DNA of 64,000 bases from Lactiplantibacillus mudanjiangensis. GTDB taxonomy: Bacteria; Bacillota; Bacilli; Lactobacillales; Lactobacillaceae. Numbering within the stretch: the first letter of the stretch is position 1; every line of letters starts with the position of its first letter. Shown here in pieces: positions 17,593-25,897 of this stretch. The translations under genes were made by a program, and so were the position numbers. Location: the NCBI RefSeq assembly GCF_005405385.1, contig NZ_BJDY01000007.1:1-64000 (forward strand). Reading direction: 5' to 3'. The notes below the pieces were generated by a model. That model was not told the DNA's origin, did no database searches, and worked only from the letters and a program-made list of their open reading frames with translations.

Positions 17593-17681
17593 TGTGCTAA
17601 TTTTATTAATTTGCTAAAGGTCGGAAAATAATTGTAGCAATAGAGGCCTTACCAGTACTGGCCTGAGTTGACTTTTTCTTA

Positions 17682-18794
17682 CTACATATTAGGTGTCGAT
17701 TGATAACGTTCAGCTAAGAAATCTGCTAACGGTAAATTAAATTGATCACGTTGCTTGGCAAACAAGTCCGCAAACGTGCCAGTCAAGATCTCATCGTCAT
17801 GGTGGTCAATTAATTTTTCCGCCCACGTTGGATCAAATAATAGTTGTTCGCCGACTGCAACTAAATCCGCATGCGCCAAGACATTCGTCACATCATCACG
17901 ATTACGAACGGCCCCAACGCCGACAACTGGCAAACGACCGGCTACATGCTCATAAACATATGCCAACGCTGTCTTCGCCTGATATTCTTTGGCCCGGGTG
18001 ACACGATCATACGTATTTAATGAAAGATGCAAATAATCTAAATCATATTTAGCCAGTTCATCAATTAAATATAGCGTGTCAGCAAATCGAATCCCTGGCG
18101 TTTCAAATTCTTCGGGTGACACCCGATAGCCCACGATAAATGGCCGATCAGCATATTGTTTAACCGCCGCAAAAACCACATCTAACATCGCCTTGATAAA
18201 GTGCGTCCGTTTTTCACGGTCACCACCCCATTGATCGGTCCGCCGATTAGAATGTGGCGAAAAGAACTGCTGAATCAAATACGTATTCGCACCGTGTAAT
18301 TCAATCCCATCAAATCCGGCTTGAATCGCGCGGCGAGTAGCATCGCCAAAGGCTGCGATAGTTGCTTGAACTTCATCGTCAGTCATTGCACGTGGTGTTT
18401 CAGCATTGGGCCGCGCCGCTGGAATCGCACTTGCCGATACCGTTTGAACGCCACCAAGCGTGGCCTTTTCAGTCATCCGACCAGCATGGACAATCTGAAC
18501 AATCGCTTTTGCCCCAGCATTTTGAATGGCTGTCGCCAAATCATGCAACCGTGGGATCATCGCATCATCGGCGATACTCAATTCACCCGGCCACCCTTTA
18601 CCGCCAGCTTGCACATTGGCCGCACCAGTAATAATGGCACCCACGCCATGGGCCCGTTGTTCATAATAGTGAATTTCATCGGTGGTGACTTGCCCATCAA
18701 AGAAACTCTGCCGTGTTGTCATTGGCGACATCATCAACCGATTCTTTAAGGTAACACCTGATTTCAATGTTAGTTCATCTGTAAATTCAACCAT
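17682..18794 (-). CDS. NADH:flavin oxidoreductase, old yellow enzyme family
   Basis: A 370-residue TIM-barrel FMN enzyme that reduces activated C=C bonds (enones, nitro compounds) with NAD(P)H. Key stretches: the N-terminal strand LKNRLMMSPMTT, HAGRM near residue 107, the substrate-binding pair in ELHGANTYLIQQFFSPHSN, and the phosphate-binding GVGAVRN near the C-terminus. It is second in an operon after the DJ-1/PfpI gene (15-bp gap) and downstream of a MerR gene with a MerR-type promoter, which fits a role in electrophile or quinone stress. Confidence 0.92.
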   Translation of the reverse strand: MVEFTDELTLKSGVTLKNRLMMSPMTTRQSFFDGQVTTDEIHYYEQRAHGVGAIITGAANVQAGGKGWPGELSIADDAMIPRLHDLATAIQNAGAKAIVQIVHAGRMTEKATLGGVQTVSASAIPAARPNAETPRAMTDDEVQATIAAFGDATRRAIQAGFDGIELHGANTYLIQQFFSPHSNRRTDQWGGDREKRTHFIKAMLDVVFAAVKQYADRPFIVGYRVSPEEFETPGIRFADTLYLIDELAKYDLDYLHLSLNTYDRVTRAKEYQAKTALAYVYEHVAGRLPVVGVGAVRNRDDVTNVLAHADLVAVGEQLLFDPTWAEKLIDHHDDEILTGTFADLFAKQRDQFNLPLADFLAERYQSTPNM

Positions 18795-18809
18795 TTTAAA
18801 GATCCTTTC

Positions 18810-19490
18810 TTATTTAGCCAATAACTTTACGACCGCTTCGGCAACGCCTTTAGCGGATTGTGGGTTTTGTCCAGTCACCAAGTTGCCATCGACCACAACG
18901 TGTTCAGTGTAGGCTGGTGAACTGGTATACTGACCACCGGCTTTGATGAGCGCATCTTCTGTTAAGAATGGCACCGCATCGGTCAACTGATTGATCGTTT
19001 CTTCTTCATTAGAGAAACCAGCGACTTGCTTGCCAGCAATTAATGCTTGACCATCAGTTCCATGCAAGCCTAATAATCCGACAACACCATGACAAACGGC
19101 AGCCGTCACGCCACCATTTTGATGAATCGCATCGGCCAATTTTGCCAAATCTGGATTGTTCGGAAAGTCCCACAAAACACCATGACCACCGGCAAAAAAG
19201 ATCGCGTCATAAACTGTCGGATTAACATCTTTAGGCGCCAAGCTTTGAGCCAGATATTGATTGCGGAAATCCGCATTATCATAAAATTTCCAAGTCAGGT
19301 CATCCATATCCGCTAAACTACCAGGATCTAACGGGACATAACCACCCTTGGGACTAACATAGTCTACGTCAATTTTATTTTCCGCCATGACTGCATGAAA
19401 ATGCACACTTTCACTGAGCCATAATCCAGTAGCACGTTTTAAATCACCAAATCGATGGTTATTAGTCACCACAACTAAAACTTTTGTCAT
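18810..19490 (-). CDS. DJ-1/PfpI (Hsp31-like) type 1 glutamine amidotransferase-like protein
   Basis: A 226-residue protein with the class I GATase-like fold. The nucleophile elbow is VTAAVCHGVVGLLGL (Cys followed by His), and the preceding FFAGGHGVLWDFP loop is typical of Hsp31/HchA-like proteins. Relatives act as chaperones or as glyoxalase III/deglycases on methylglyoxal; which applies is open. It heads a two-gene operon with an OYE reductase and is preceded by a promoter with a 19-bp spacer, characteristic of MerR control. RBS GAGGAGCG before ATG. Confidence 0.9.
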   Translation of the reverse strand: MTKVLVVVTNNHRFGDLKRATGLWLSESVHFHAVMAENKIDVDYVSPKGGYVPLDPGSLADMDDLTWKFYDNADFRNQYLAQSLAPKDVNPTVYDAIFFAGGHGVLWDFPNNPDLAKLADAIHQNGGVTAAVCHGVVGLLGLHGTDGQALIAGKQVAGFSNEEETINQLTDAVPFLTEDALIKAGGQYTSSPAYTEHVVVDGNLVTGQNPQSAKGVAEAVVKLLAK

Positions 19491-19520
19491 CTTGAATCGC
19501 TCCTCTGTCTTGATAATCTC

Positions 19521-19551
19521 AAGATAGCACCTAAAGTCGGGTTGAGGTCAA
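19521..19551 (-). promoter_or_regulatory. MerR-type promoter (19-bp spacer) of the DJ-1/OYE operon
   Basis: Minus strand: -35 TTGACC (19546-19551), 19-bp spacer, -10 TATCTT (19521-19526). The spacer holds an imperfect dyad (CCTAAAG/GTTGAGG as read on the plus strand). Over-long spacers are the hallmark of promoters activated by MerR proteins, and a merR gene ends right at 19556. Confidence 0.7.
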
Positions 19552-19555
19552 CGAA

Positions 19556-20089
19556 TTAGTTCGCTGCAACTAGCAAAGTTTCTAAATCAACGGCACAAAG
19601 TCCGCCTGGATAGCGTTCTAATAATTTACCTAACGTGTCTTGGGCCTCAGTTTGACCACTAGCTGCTAAGTAATCCGAAAACTCACAAGCAAGTTGATGC
19701 TCACTAATCGTTAACCGATCTATCCCACCAACGGCTTCAGCTTGATCGTAGTACCACTGTTTGTATTGCACATAAACTTGGGTCATCCGTAAACAATCGA
19801 CTTTTGCTTGCAATTGGGCCGCTCGCTGAGCAAAAAAATCAGCTCGCGCCGTTAATGTCGTCGAACCAGCCTCATAGAGTTTCAAAAAATCAGCAATTTC
19901 GTCCAACGAGGCATCCGCTCGTTTCAGATTAATGATTTGTTGCACCAATTCCACATCATGATCACTAAATTGGCGACGCCCCGCCGCATCACGTTCAATG
20001 GTTGGCAATAATCCTTCTTTTTCATAAAACCGTAATGTCGGTACGGTTATGCCACACTTAGCGGCCACTTCACCGATTGCATAACTCAT
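19556..20089 (-). CDS. MerR family transcriptional regulator
   Basis: A 177-residue regulator with an N-terminal MerR HTH (YAIGEVAAKCGITVPTLRFY then EKEGLLPTIERDAAGRRQFS), a dimerisation helix, and a C-terminal part with SEHQLACEFSDYLAASGQTE. The ATG at 20089 follows AAAGGACG; an upstream in-frame start lacks an RBS. It lies just ahead of the DJ-1/OYE pair, whose promoter has the 19-bp MerR spacing, so it probably activates them on electrophile stress. One Cys near the HTH (AAKCGIT) and two later ones could be sensors, but the pattern does not fit a known metal site. Confidence 0.87.
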   Translation of the reverse strand: MSYAIGEVAAKCGITVPTLRFYEKEGLLPTIERDAAGRRQFSDHDVELVQQIINLKRADASLDEIADFLKLYEAGSTTLTARADFFAQRAAQLQAKVDCLRMTQVYVQYKQWYYDQAEAVGGIDRLTISEHQLACEFSDYLAASGQTEAQDTLGKLLERYPGGLCAVDLETLLVAAN

Positions 20090-20178
20090 CAGCACACGTC
20101 CTTTGTTTGTCATTAAGTAACGTTAGTTTAACGCATTTTCATGACTTTTTGCCGTTTGGGGTCTGATTGAATCACATC

Positions 20179-20209
20179 AAAAAAGGAGTTTGGGACTGAT
20201 CCCAAACTC
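20179..20209 (-). terminator. terminator beyond repeat copy 2 (rib operon side)
   Basis: Minus-strand hairpin GAGTTTGGG/CCCAAACTC followed by CTTTTTT. It is the first terminator-like hairpin after ribH, so the rib transcript may include repeat copy 2. Confidence 0.7.
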
Positions 20210-20306
20210 ACAACTAAAACTGACTATATATTATGCTGAAGATTGAAAGTTACTTTTAGCAGCAATTACCGATATGGTAAGCATGCTACCATCAAGAATA
20301 GGTTGA

Positions 20307-20711
20307 CTTGCCACCTACCGTTCGCCCACCTCAAGCCGGAACGCTGTGGGCGGACCGGTCCAGCCAAAAAGCGGTCTGGCCCATCGTTTTGAATCGCCAA
20401 ACCCGCGTTTCAAAAGCGCCGATCTCTAAGCAATAAATCGCTAAGAGTTCCCACGGCTGGGCTCAATGTGGACTCACTCTCGGTTATGACCGTGACCACT
20501 AGATCAATTAATATCCCCAAACTAACCGGAGTCAGCCAGTGATGGCGCCGGTCGTGAAAGCATCGTTAGTCCGGAAGATTTTGCCGGACTTTACGATGCG
20601 GACGACTTTTGAGACTAGCGGTTTAGGCTAGGCTTAAAAGCGAGGTGGCAGCCCGAACTTTGGCTGGAACCGGTCCCCACAGCCGGCAGAATCACTGGCT
20701 GACGTAGGTGA
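20307..20711 (-). repeat. structured intergenic repeat, copy 2 (full length)
   Basis: Second full copy, inverted relative to copy 1: on the minus strand module A comes first (outer arm ends GTCAGCCAGTGAT near 20703), then module B to about 20320. Its module A third hairpin (20570-20599) closes with GCATCGT/ACGATGC where copy 1 has ACATCGT/ACGATGT, a compensated A-T to G-C change. It lies between the ribH stop (20780) and the terminator at 20179-20209, in A-to-B sense relative to ribH. Confidence 0.9.
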
Positions 20712-20779
20712 CTAATTCAGAGCACTAATTAGTACTGATATGACTGCTATCGTCATATTTAACTTTCATCCTTTAATGA

Positions 20780-21247
20780 TTACTGTAAAATCTGTTGCTT
20801 TAAATTCACCATTTCCAAGACACTTAACGCACAGTCGGCACCCTTATTGCCTCCTTTAACGCCGGCACGATTAACGGCTTGTTTGACCGTGTCCGTCGTT
20901 AACACGCCAAACATTGTTGGTAATCCTGTCTGTAATCCGACTTGGGCGATACCTTTAGACACTTCACTGCAGACGTAATCATAATGTGACGTTTCACCAC
21001 GAATCACTGCGCCTAACGTGATTAAACCGTCATAGTGCTTAGTTGCCGCTAACTGCTGTGTGGCTAACGGAATCTCAAAAGCCCCAGGCACCCAAGCCAC
21101 ATCGATATCGATTGCTGCGACCCCATGCCGAATCAAACTATCCTGTGCACCAGCCAATAATTTTTCAGTCACAAAATTATTAAACCGTGCCACCACAATT
21201 CCGATTTTTAACCCGTTACCTTGATAGTCACCACTAAAAGTTGTCAT
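20780..21247 (-). CDS. ribH: 6,7-dimethyl-8-ribityllumazine synthase
   Basis: Condenses 5-amino-6-ribitylaminouracil with 3,4-dihydroxy-2-butanone 4-phosphate, the penultimate step to riboflavin. The 155-residue protein has [18 protein letters not shown] at the start, the substrate stretch [25 protein letters not shown] with the conserved Gly-Glu-Thr-His, and [21 protein letters not shown]. The ATG at 21247 has GGAGG at the right distance; a start five codons upstream does not. It is last in ribD-ribE-ribAB-ribH, 14 bases after ribAB. Confidence 0.97.
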   Translation of the reverse strand: MTTFSGDYQGNGLKIGIVVARFNNFVTEKLLAGAQDSLIRHGVAAIDIDVAWVPGAFEIPLATQQLAATKHYDGLITLGAVIRGETSHYDYVCSEVSKGIAQVGLQTGLPTMFGVLTTDTVKQAVNRAGVKGGNKGADCALSVLEMVNLKQQILQ

Positions 21248-21261
21248 TGTTTTTGCCTCCA

Positions 21262-22470
21262 TTATAAAGTTGCTGATAATTGATGATGAAATTTGTCACG
21301 CTTCGTCTTTAGATAAGCCGCATCGTGCTCATTAGCAGGAATTTCTAACGGCACCCGTTCAACCACGTCAATGCCGTAAGCCGTTAATTGATCGACTTTA
21401 TCCAAATTATTAGTCATTAAACGAATCTTCGTGATCCCCAGCGCATGTAGCATCACAGCCGCTTGATCATAACGCCTTGCATCTGCCGGTAACCCTAACT
21501 GAACATTCGCGTCATACGTATCAACGCCTTGTTCTTGTAAATGATAAGCACGTAGCTTATTGGCTAAGCCAATCCCACGACCTTCTTGTCGCAAGTATAG
21601 TAACAACCCGCGGCCTTGATCGCCAATCGTCTGTAAGGCAGTTTGAAGTTGCTGCCCGCAATCACAACGTTGTGACCCAAAAACATCACCCGTTAAACAT
21701 TCTGAATGCAGCCGTACCAATACCGGTTCATCTGTGTTTAAGTTGCCTAGCTGTAAGGCTAATTGCAGTTGATTCTCGCCTGGTAATTGCATACCGGTCA
21801 AGTTAAATTGACCGTGAACCGTGGGCAATTTCACCGGATCTAATTGCGTTAACGTTGGTTGCGTTTGCCGAACCCGATAAGCCGCAATATCTGCCACGGT
21901 AATCATCGGAATCTTTAAGCCTTCCGCGAGTGCTTTTAATTCTTTGCGTCGTGCCATTAACCCATTCTTTTTCACAATCTCACAAATATAAGCAGCGGGG
22001 GTGACGCCGGCTAATTTCGCTAAATCTACCGCCGCTTCGGTATGACCGCGTCGTTCTAGGACACCACCCGCACGGGCAATTAATGGGAACATGTGCCCCG
22101 GATGATAAAAATCATCGGGTTGGCTAGTTGGATCAGCGACATGGCGAATCGTTGTCGCCCGATCGGCCGCTGAAATGCCCGTAGTAGTGGTGTGATGGTC
22201 CAGCGATACCGTAAAGGCCGTGCCAAACGCATCATGACTTTTGGTTGTCATCAAGTCTAAGTCCAAACGTTCCGCAATCGTCGGTGCAACTGGTAAACAT
22301 AACAGCCCACGAGCCGAAGTAATCATCCGATTAACGGTTTCGGTGGTCGCAAATTCTGCTAATCCAACCATATCGCCTTCCGCTTCACGCGATTCATCAT
22401 CGGCGACAATAATTAAGCCACCTTGTTTTAATACGGCCAAAGCCGCTTCCACTTTGCTTTCAATTGACAT
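21262..22470 (-). CDS. ribAB: bifunctional DHBP synthase / GTP cyclohydrolase II
   Basis: Supplies both riboflavin precursors. N-terminal half (about 1-200): 3,4-dihydroxy-2-butanone 4-phosphate synthase with [38 protein letters not shown] and [10 protein letters not shown]-terminal half: GTP cyclohydrolase II with the zinc site [20 protein letters not shown] (three Cys), [13 protein letters not shown] and the closing region [11 protein letters not shown]. The 402-residue length is normal for the fusion. It begins one base after ribE ends and is co-transcribed under the FMN riboswitch. Confidence 0.97.
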   Translation of the reverse strand: MSIESKVEAALAVLKQGGLIIVADDESREAEGDMVGLAEFATTETVNRMITSARGLLCLPVAPTIAERLDLDLMTTKSHDAFGTAFTVSLDHHTTTTGISAADRATTIRHVADPTSQPDDFYHPGHMFPLIARAGGVLERRGHTEAAVDLAKLAGVTPAAYICEIVKKNGLMARRKELKALAEGLKIPMITVADIAAYRVRQTQPTLTQLDPVKLPTVHGQFNLTGMQLPGENQLQLALQLGNLNTDEPVLVRLHSECLTGDVFGSQRCDCGQQLQTALQTIGDQGRGLLLYLRQEGRGIGLANKLRAYHLQEQGVDTYDANVQLGLPADARRYDQAAVMLHALGITKIRLMTNNLDKVDQLTAYGIDVVERVPLEIPANEHDAAYLKTKRDKFHHQLSATL

Positions 22471-22471
22471 C

Positions 22472-23074
22472 TTAATACGTTCCCTTCAATTGCGTTTGCT
22501 TCACCAAATATTTTCCTAGTACATCGGTTTCAATATTGACCGCACAGCCTAGTTTGAGTGACCCTAGCGTCATTGCCTGTTGCGAATGAGGAATCAGATC
22601 AATTTCAAAGCTGGTCGCAGTCACCGTCACAATGGTTAAACTCACGCCATCAATCGCCACCGAGCCTTTTTCAACCACATATGGTTGATACGCTGCCGGT
22701 AACTTAAAAAATAACTTAATCGCATTTTGATCAACTTGCCGGCGGATTAATTGACTCAGATAATCAACATGACCTAAGACAAAGTGACCATCTAACCGTC
22801 CATTCGCCGCTAATGCACGTTCCAAATTTACTAATTGTCCCGGTCGTAACTGACCAAGATTGGTTCGCCGCACACTCTCTGGCATGACCTCAACAGTAAA
22901 ATCTGGCGTCGCCAATTGGGTGGCGGTTAAACAAACCCCGTTAACCGCAATGCTATCGCCGAGTTTCAAATCAGGTGTTACAATATCGGCCGCCGTAATC
23001 GTTAATCGCAAGGTTTGGCCTTGCCGTTGAACCTGTTTGACGTGTCCTTTAGTTTGCACAATTCCTGTAAACAT
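22472..23074 (-). CDS. ribE: riboflavin synthase alpha subunit
   Basis: Dismutates two 6,7-dimethyl-8-ribityllumazine molecules to riboflavin. The 200-residue protein has two homologous lumazine-binding barrels: MFTGIVQTKGHVKQV at the start with DSIAVNGVCLTAT, and NGRLDGHFVLGHVDYLSQL then GSVAIDGVSLTIV in the second half. It begins directly after the last codon of ribD (the ribD stop and the ATG are adjacent), so translation is coupled, and ends one base before ribAB. Confidence 0.97.
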   Translation of the reverse strand: MFTGIVQTKGHVKQVQRQGQTLRLTITAADIVTPDLKLGDSIAVNGVCLTATQLATPDFTVEVMPESVRRTNLGQLRPGQLVNLERALAANGRLDGHFVLGHVDYLSQLIRRQVDQNAIKLFFKLPAAYQPYVVEKGSVAIDGVSLTIVTVTATSFEIDLIPHSQQAMTLGSLKLGCAVNIETDVLGKYLVKQTQLKGTY

Positions 23075-24066
23075 TCAGTCAACCACCTTTCGTTGCCACT
23101 GAACCTTCAAGTTATCTCCCAATGGCGTCACCACTGGTGCTTGAAAGGCCAACGCTTGTGGCTTGGTTGGTCCTTGAATCGCCGGTAACGCGGTTCCGCC
23201 AAATAAGGTCGGCGCTAAATACCAGATCACTTCATCGACTAATCCGGCCGCCGCAAAACTAGCTTGCACGTGACTACCGCCTTCAACTAGTAGTGATTGC
23301 CAGCCTTGTTGCGCACACCAGTTGCTAATTTTGGTTGGCGTCCAATCATCAACTAGCACGTGCACATTGGCTCGCCTAGCTAAAAGGCCATCACTCGTTG
23401 AGCCCTGTCGACACAGTAAATACGTTGGGATAACGCCTGCAACCGGACTGTCAACGCGGGATCATCCGTCGTTAGCGTCCGTTCACCAATCAAAATGGCT
23501 TGGCTCTGACTACGCAATCCTTGACTATCCACGTAAGCGGCTTGATTCGAAATTAAGCTCCGCTGACCAGCCTGCGCATTCACCTTGCCGTCTAAAGTAA
23601 GCGCCGCTTTTAACGTGATCCACGGCCGTTGATGCGTATAAAACCAGTTATAATGCGGATTTAACGCTTTGACCTGCGCCGTTAAACAGCCGGTTTCCAC
23701 AATGACGCCATGCGCGACTAAATAATCGCGACCACGACCAGCTACTACTGGATGTGGATCAAGTTGGCCAATGACGACTTTGGCAATGCCGGCCGCCACG
23801 ACCCGTCGACAACACGGTGGCGTTTTGCCAAAATGACTGCAAGGTTCTAACGTCACAATCAAAGTCGCCCCTTTAGCGACCGCTGCCGACACTTGCTTGA
23901 GCACATCAACTTCGGCATGGTCACCGCCAAAGTGATGATGATACCCAACGGCAATGACTCGGTCGTCTTTGACTAACACGGCCCCGACTTGCGGATTCGT
24001 GTACGTTGCCACCCCACCTAACCTAGCCTGAGCGATTGCTAAACGCATCGCTTCTGTTGCTATCAT
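23075..24066 (-). pseudogene. ribD: ribD (deaminase/reductase), interrupted by a one-base frameshift
   Basis: RibD performs the deaminase and reductase steps of riboflavin synthesis. The deaminase domain is intact (HAEVDVLK, then the zinc site LEPCSHFGKTPPCC). The reductase domain runs to DDPALTVRLQALSQRIYCVD, after which the frame leads to a premature stop. Adding one G at the GGG run (plus strand CCC, 23403-23405) restores GSTSDGLLARRANVHVLVDD and joins the second fragment (SLLVEGGSHVQASF) to the stop at 23075. The restored protein would be about 330 residues, a normal size. The true start is the ATG at 24066, 6 bases from GGAGGTG. Either a real mutation that would block riboflavin synthesis or a sequencing error. 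Confidence 0.9.
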
Positions 24067-24081
24067 TTGTCGCACCTCCAT

Positions 24082-24120
24082 AAAAAAACACCCCGCTATT
24101 TTTAAATAACGGGGTGTTTC
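24082..24120 (-). terminator. riboswitch-controlled terminator of the rib operon
   Basis: Minus-strand hairpin AAACACCCCG/CGGGGTGTTT followed by seven T residues, directly before the ribD RBS. Formed when FMN is bound. Confidence 0.92.
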
Positions 24121-24215
24121 ATGAGTTGCTAAATCGATTTCATCCGTGGCATGTCTAAATAAACCATTAACGGTTTACCAAAAAGACTGCTAGTTCGATC
24201 AAACAGCAATTATTT

Positions 24216-24347
24216 TCTTCTCCCATCCTGACTTTACAGTCGGTTCCAGACTCTCACTGGATCAGCCACGCGCACGTGGGTCACGGACTTCAACGCCATT
24301 GGCATTGTCACCGTCGGTCGGGAATTACACCCTGCCCCGAAGAAATC
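24216..24347 (-). promoter_or_regulatory. FMN riboswitch (RFN element)
   Basis: On the minus strand the classic RFN blocks are all present in order: TCTTCGGGGCAGGGTG, AATTCCCGACCG, GGTGAC, AGTCCGTGACCC, GAGAGTCTGGAACCGAC and AAAGTCAGGATGGGAGAAG. It binds FMN and shuts down the rib operon through the downstream terminator. Confidence 0.98.
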
Positions 24348-24368
24348 GTATTTAGTTTTCAAAGCATA

Positions 24369-24397
24369 GTTTAACGATAACGTGATGAATTTGTCAA
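24369..24397 (-). promoter_or_regulatory. promoter of the rib operon
   Basis: Minus strand: -35 TTGACA (24392-24397), 17-bp spacer, -10 TTAAAC (24369-24374), about 20 bases before the riboswitch. Confidence 0.65.
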
Positions 24398-24476
24398 CAC
24401 GCTTTTGATAATTCGGTTTTGTGAACGATTATTAAGACGCTTATTGCAAGCGTTTTCTGAAAATAAATTCAGAAAG

Positions 24477-25238
24477 CTAACCAGCTGTTTGTTTTTCAAT
24501 AATTGTCGCTAATAACTGGCCTGCACCTTGACCAGCTCGCACATCATAATAAGCTTGAAACCGCGCATCTGCTCGATACAGCGCCGCTAAGCCCCGATGC
24601 TTTTCAACCGAATATGTCGGCCAAAAATAATGTAACCATTGCCGATGATCCTGGAAAACTTGTTGCGCTGTCTCGCCAGTCACCTCACCACTCACTAATA
24701 CGGCTTTCAAGTTAGTGATTAATCGTGCCTCCACCGTTTGGCTTGCCTGATAATCACCCGCACTTAATTTAGCGAATTGTTGTTCAGCCGCTTTAAGCGT
24801 CGTTTCATCGTAAGTGGCTGTCAGTTCATCCCCGTAAGTTGCGTTATTTTCGGCTAACTTTGCTTGTTTAAACGCGGCAAATTTTTCAGTATCTGTCATG
24901 GTTGTGCCTCCTTGTTGACTTGCCAATGTTGCTTGGACTAAAGCTAGTAATCGATCGAGCTGCTGGCGTCGATCTTGCAACTGTTGCGCTTGCTGTTTTA
25001 AAGCGTCGATGCGCGTTGCAGCATCAGCGGTTAACAACTCCTTGATCGCTTTTAACGGCACACCTAACACTTGATACAAGCGAATCTGCTGCAACTGATC
25101 CACTTGTACCGTTTCATAATAACGATAACCATTCTCACCCACATAGGCAGGCGGCAATAAGCCAATTTCATCATAATATCGTAATGTCCGCACACTGACG
25201 CCTGCCAGCCGCGCCAGGGCCGTAATTTGATATGCCAT
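24477..25238 (-). CDS. MerR family regulator with TipAS ligand domain
   Basis: A 253-residue activator. N-terminal MerR HTH (ITALARLAGVSVRTLRYYDE then IGLLPPAYVGENGYRYY), coiled coil (about 75-108, rich in Gln/Leu), then a TipAS-type antibiotic-recognition domain (about 118-250; entry TDTEKFAAFKQAKLAENNATYG, later HRQWLHYFWPTYSVEKHRGLAALY). TipAL/Mta relatives sense thiopeptides or other drugs and activate exporters and themselves. No drug exporter is adjacent, and its own promoter has a 19-bp spacer, so autoregulation is the visible circuit. RBS AAAGGAGG before ATG. Confidence 0.9.
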   Translation of the reverse strand: MAYQITALARLAGVSVRTLRYYDEIGLLPPAYVGENGYRYYETVQVDQLQQIRLYQVLGVPLKAIKELLTADAATRIDALKQQAQQLQDRRQQLDRLLALVQATLASQQGGTTMTDTEKFAAFKQAKLAENNATYGDELTATYDETTLKAAEQQFAKLSAGDYQASQTVEARLITNLKAVLVSGEVTGETAQQVFQDHRQWLHYFWPTYSVEKHRGLAALYRADARFQAYYDVRAGQGAGQLLATIIEKQTAG

Positions 25239-25266
25239 TCAGTCAGCCTCCTTTCTCAATAAATTC

Positions 25267-25297
25267 AGTTTAAACCGTCACGTTACGTTAGGGTCAA
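25267..25297 (-). promoter_or_regulatory. MerR-type promoter (19-bp spacer) of the TipA-like gene
   Basis: Minus strand: -35 TTGACC (25292-25297), 19-bp spacer containing ACGTAACGT, -10 TAAACT (25267-25272). Fits autoactivation by the TipA-like protein. Confidence 0.65.
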
Positions 25298-25305
25298 GTC
25301 AAAAA

Positions 25306-25337
25306 TAAAAGAGCTTAGATTTTCACCTAAACTCTAG
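25306..25337 (-). terminator. terminator of the nucleoside hydrolase/ECF S operon
   Basis: Minus-strand hairpin GAGTTTAG/CTAAGCTC followed by a T-rich tail. Confidence 0.75.
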
Positions 25338-25345
25338 CTTCATAG

Positions 25346-25897
25346 CTAATTAAGTTGTTGAGGTAATTTGTACCGCAACGCGCGATAAACCAAGGCCACG
25401 ACGTAAACCGTTAAGAATCGGTCTAGGTAATCCGTACCAATTTGGATCACAAAAACCGCCAATGGTTTGCTGAGACCCGTTCCCAACAGAACCTGTACTA
25501 ACATGCTTGATCCAGATGACGTTATCCCATGAAACAACATCACTGTAATTAACGTACTGAGTAACGTGCCAGGCAACGACACGACTAACGCTAACCACCA
25601 GTTTTGTCGAAAACTCGCTGGCTTCACCCGCCGATAAACGAACCCAGCCACGAGCCCTGTTACTAATTGGACCGGCATAAAGAACAACGAATAGAGGTCA
25701 GTGGTCGCCCCGACAATTAAGCCAGTCGCGCCACCAGCAACCATCCCACCGAGCGGTCCAAATACCGCCGCGGCTAAAACCGTACCGATTGAATCCAAAT
25801 AAATGGGTAACTTCAACATGAGCGCGATATTACTGCCGACAATGTTTAGGGCAATACACAACGCGAGTAAGGTCAACGTACGCACTTTTAGTTTCAT
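25346..25897 (-). CDS. ECF transporter S component, probably nucleoside or base specific
   Basis: A 183-residue protein with about six TM segments: LALCIALNIVGSNIALML, IYLDSIGTVLAAAVFGPLGG, then GGATGLIVGATTDLYSLFFM. This is the common S-component architecture (glycine-rich TM pairs, LDSIGT loop). Its start codon overlaps the stop of the nucleoside hydrolase by four bases (ATGA), so the two are translationally coupled; from that context a ribonucleoside is the likely cargo, as inference. The shared ECF energising module is elsewhere in the genome. Confidence 0.83.
   Translation of the reverse strand: MKLKVRTLTLLALCIALNIVGSNIALMLKLPIYLDSIGTVLAAAVFGPLGGMVAGGATGLIVGATTDLYSLFFMPVQLVTGLVAGFVYRRVKPASFRQNWWLALVVSLPGTLLSTLITVMLFHGITSSGSSMLVQVLLGTGLSKPLAVFVIQIGTDYLDRFLTVYVVALVYRALRYKLPQQLN

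Noticed and set aside
23075-23365. Separate 96-codon gene for a RibD C-terminal protein
   Set aside because: Its start has no RBS and the sequence before it, read in frame, continues as a normal RibD reductase; one frameshifted gene explains both pieces.
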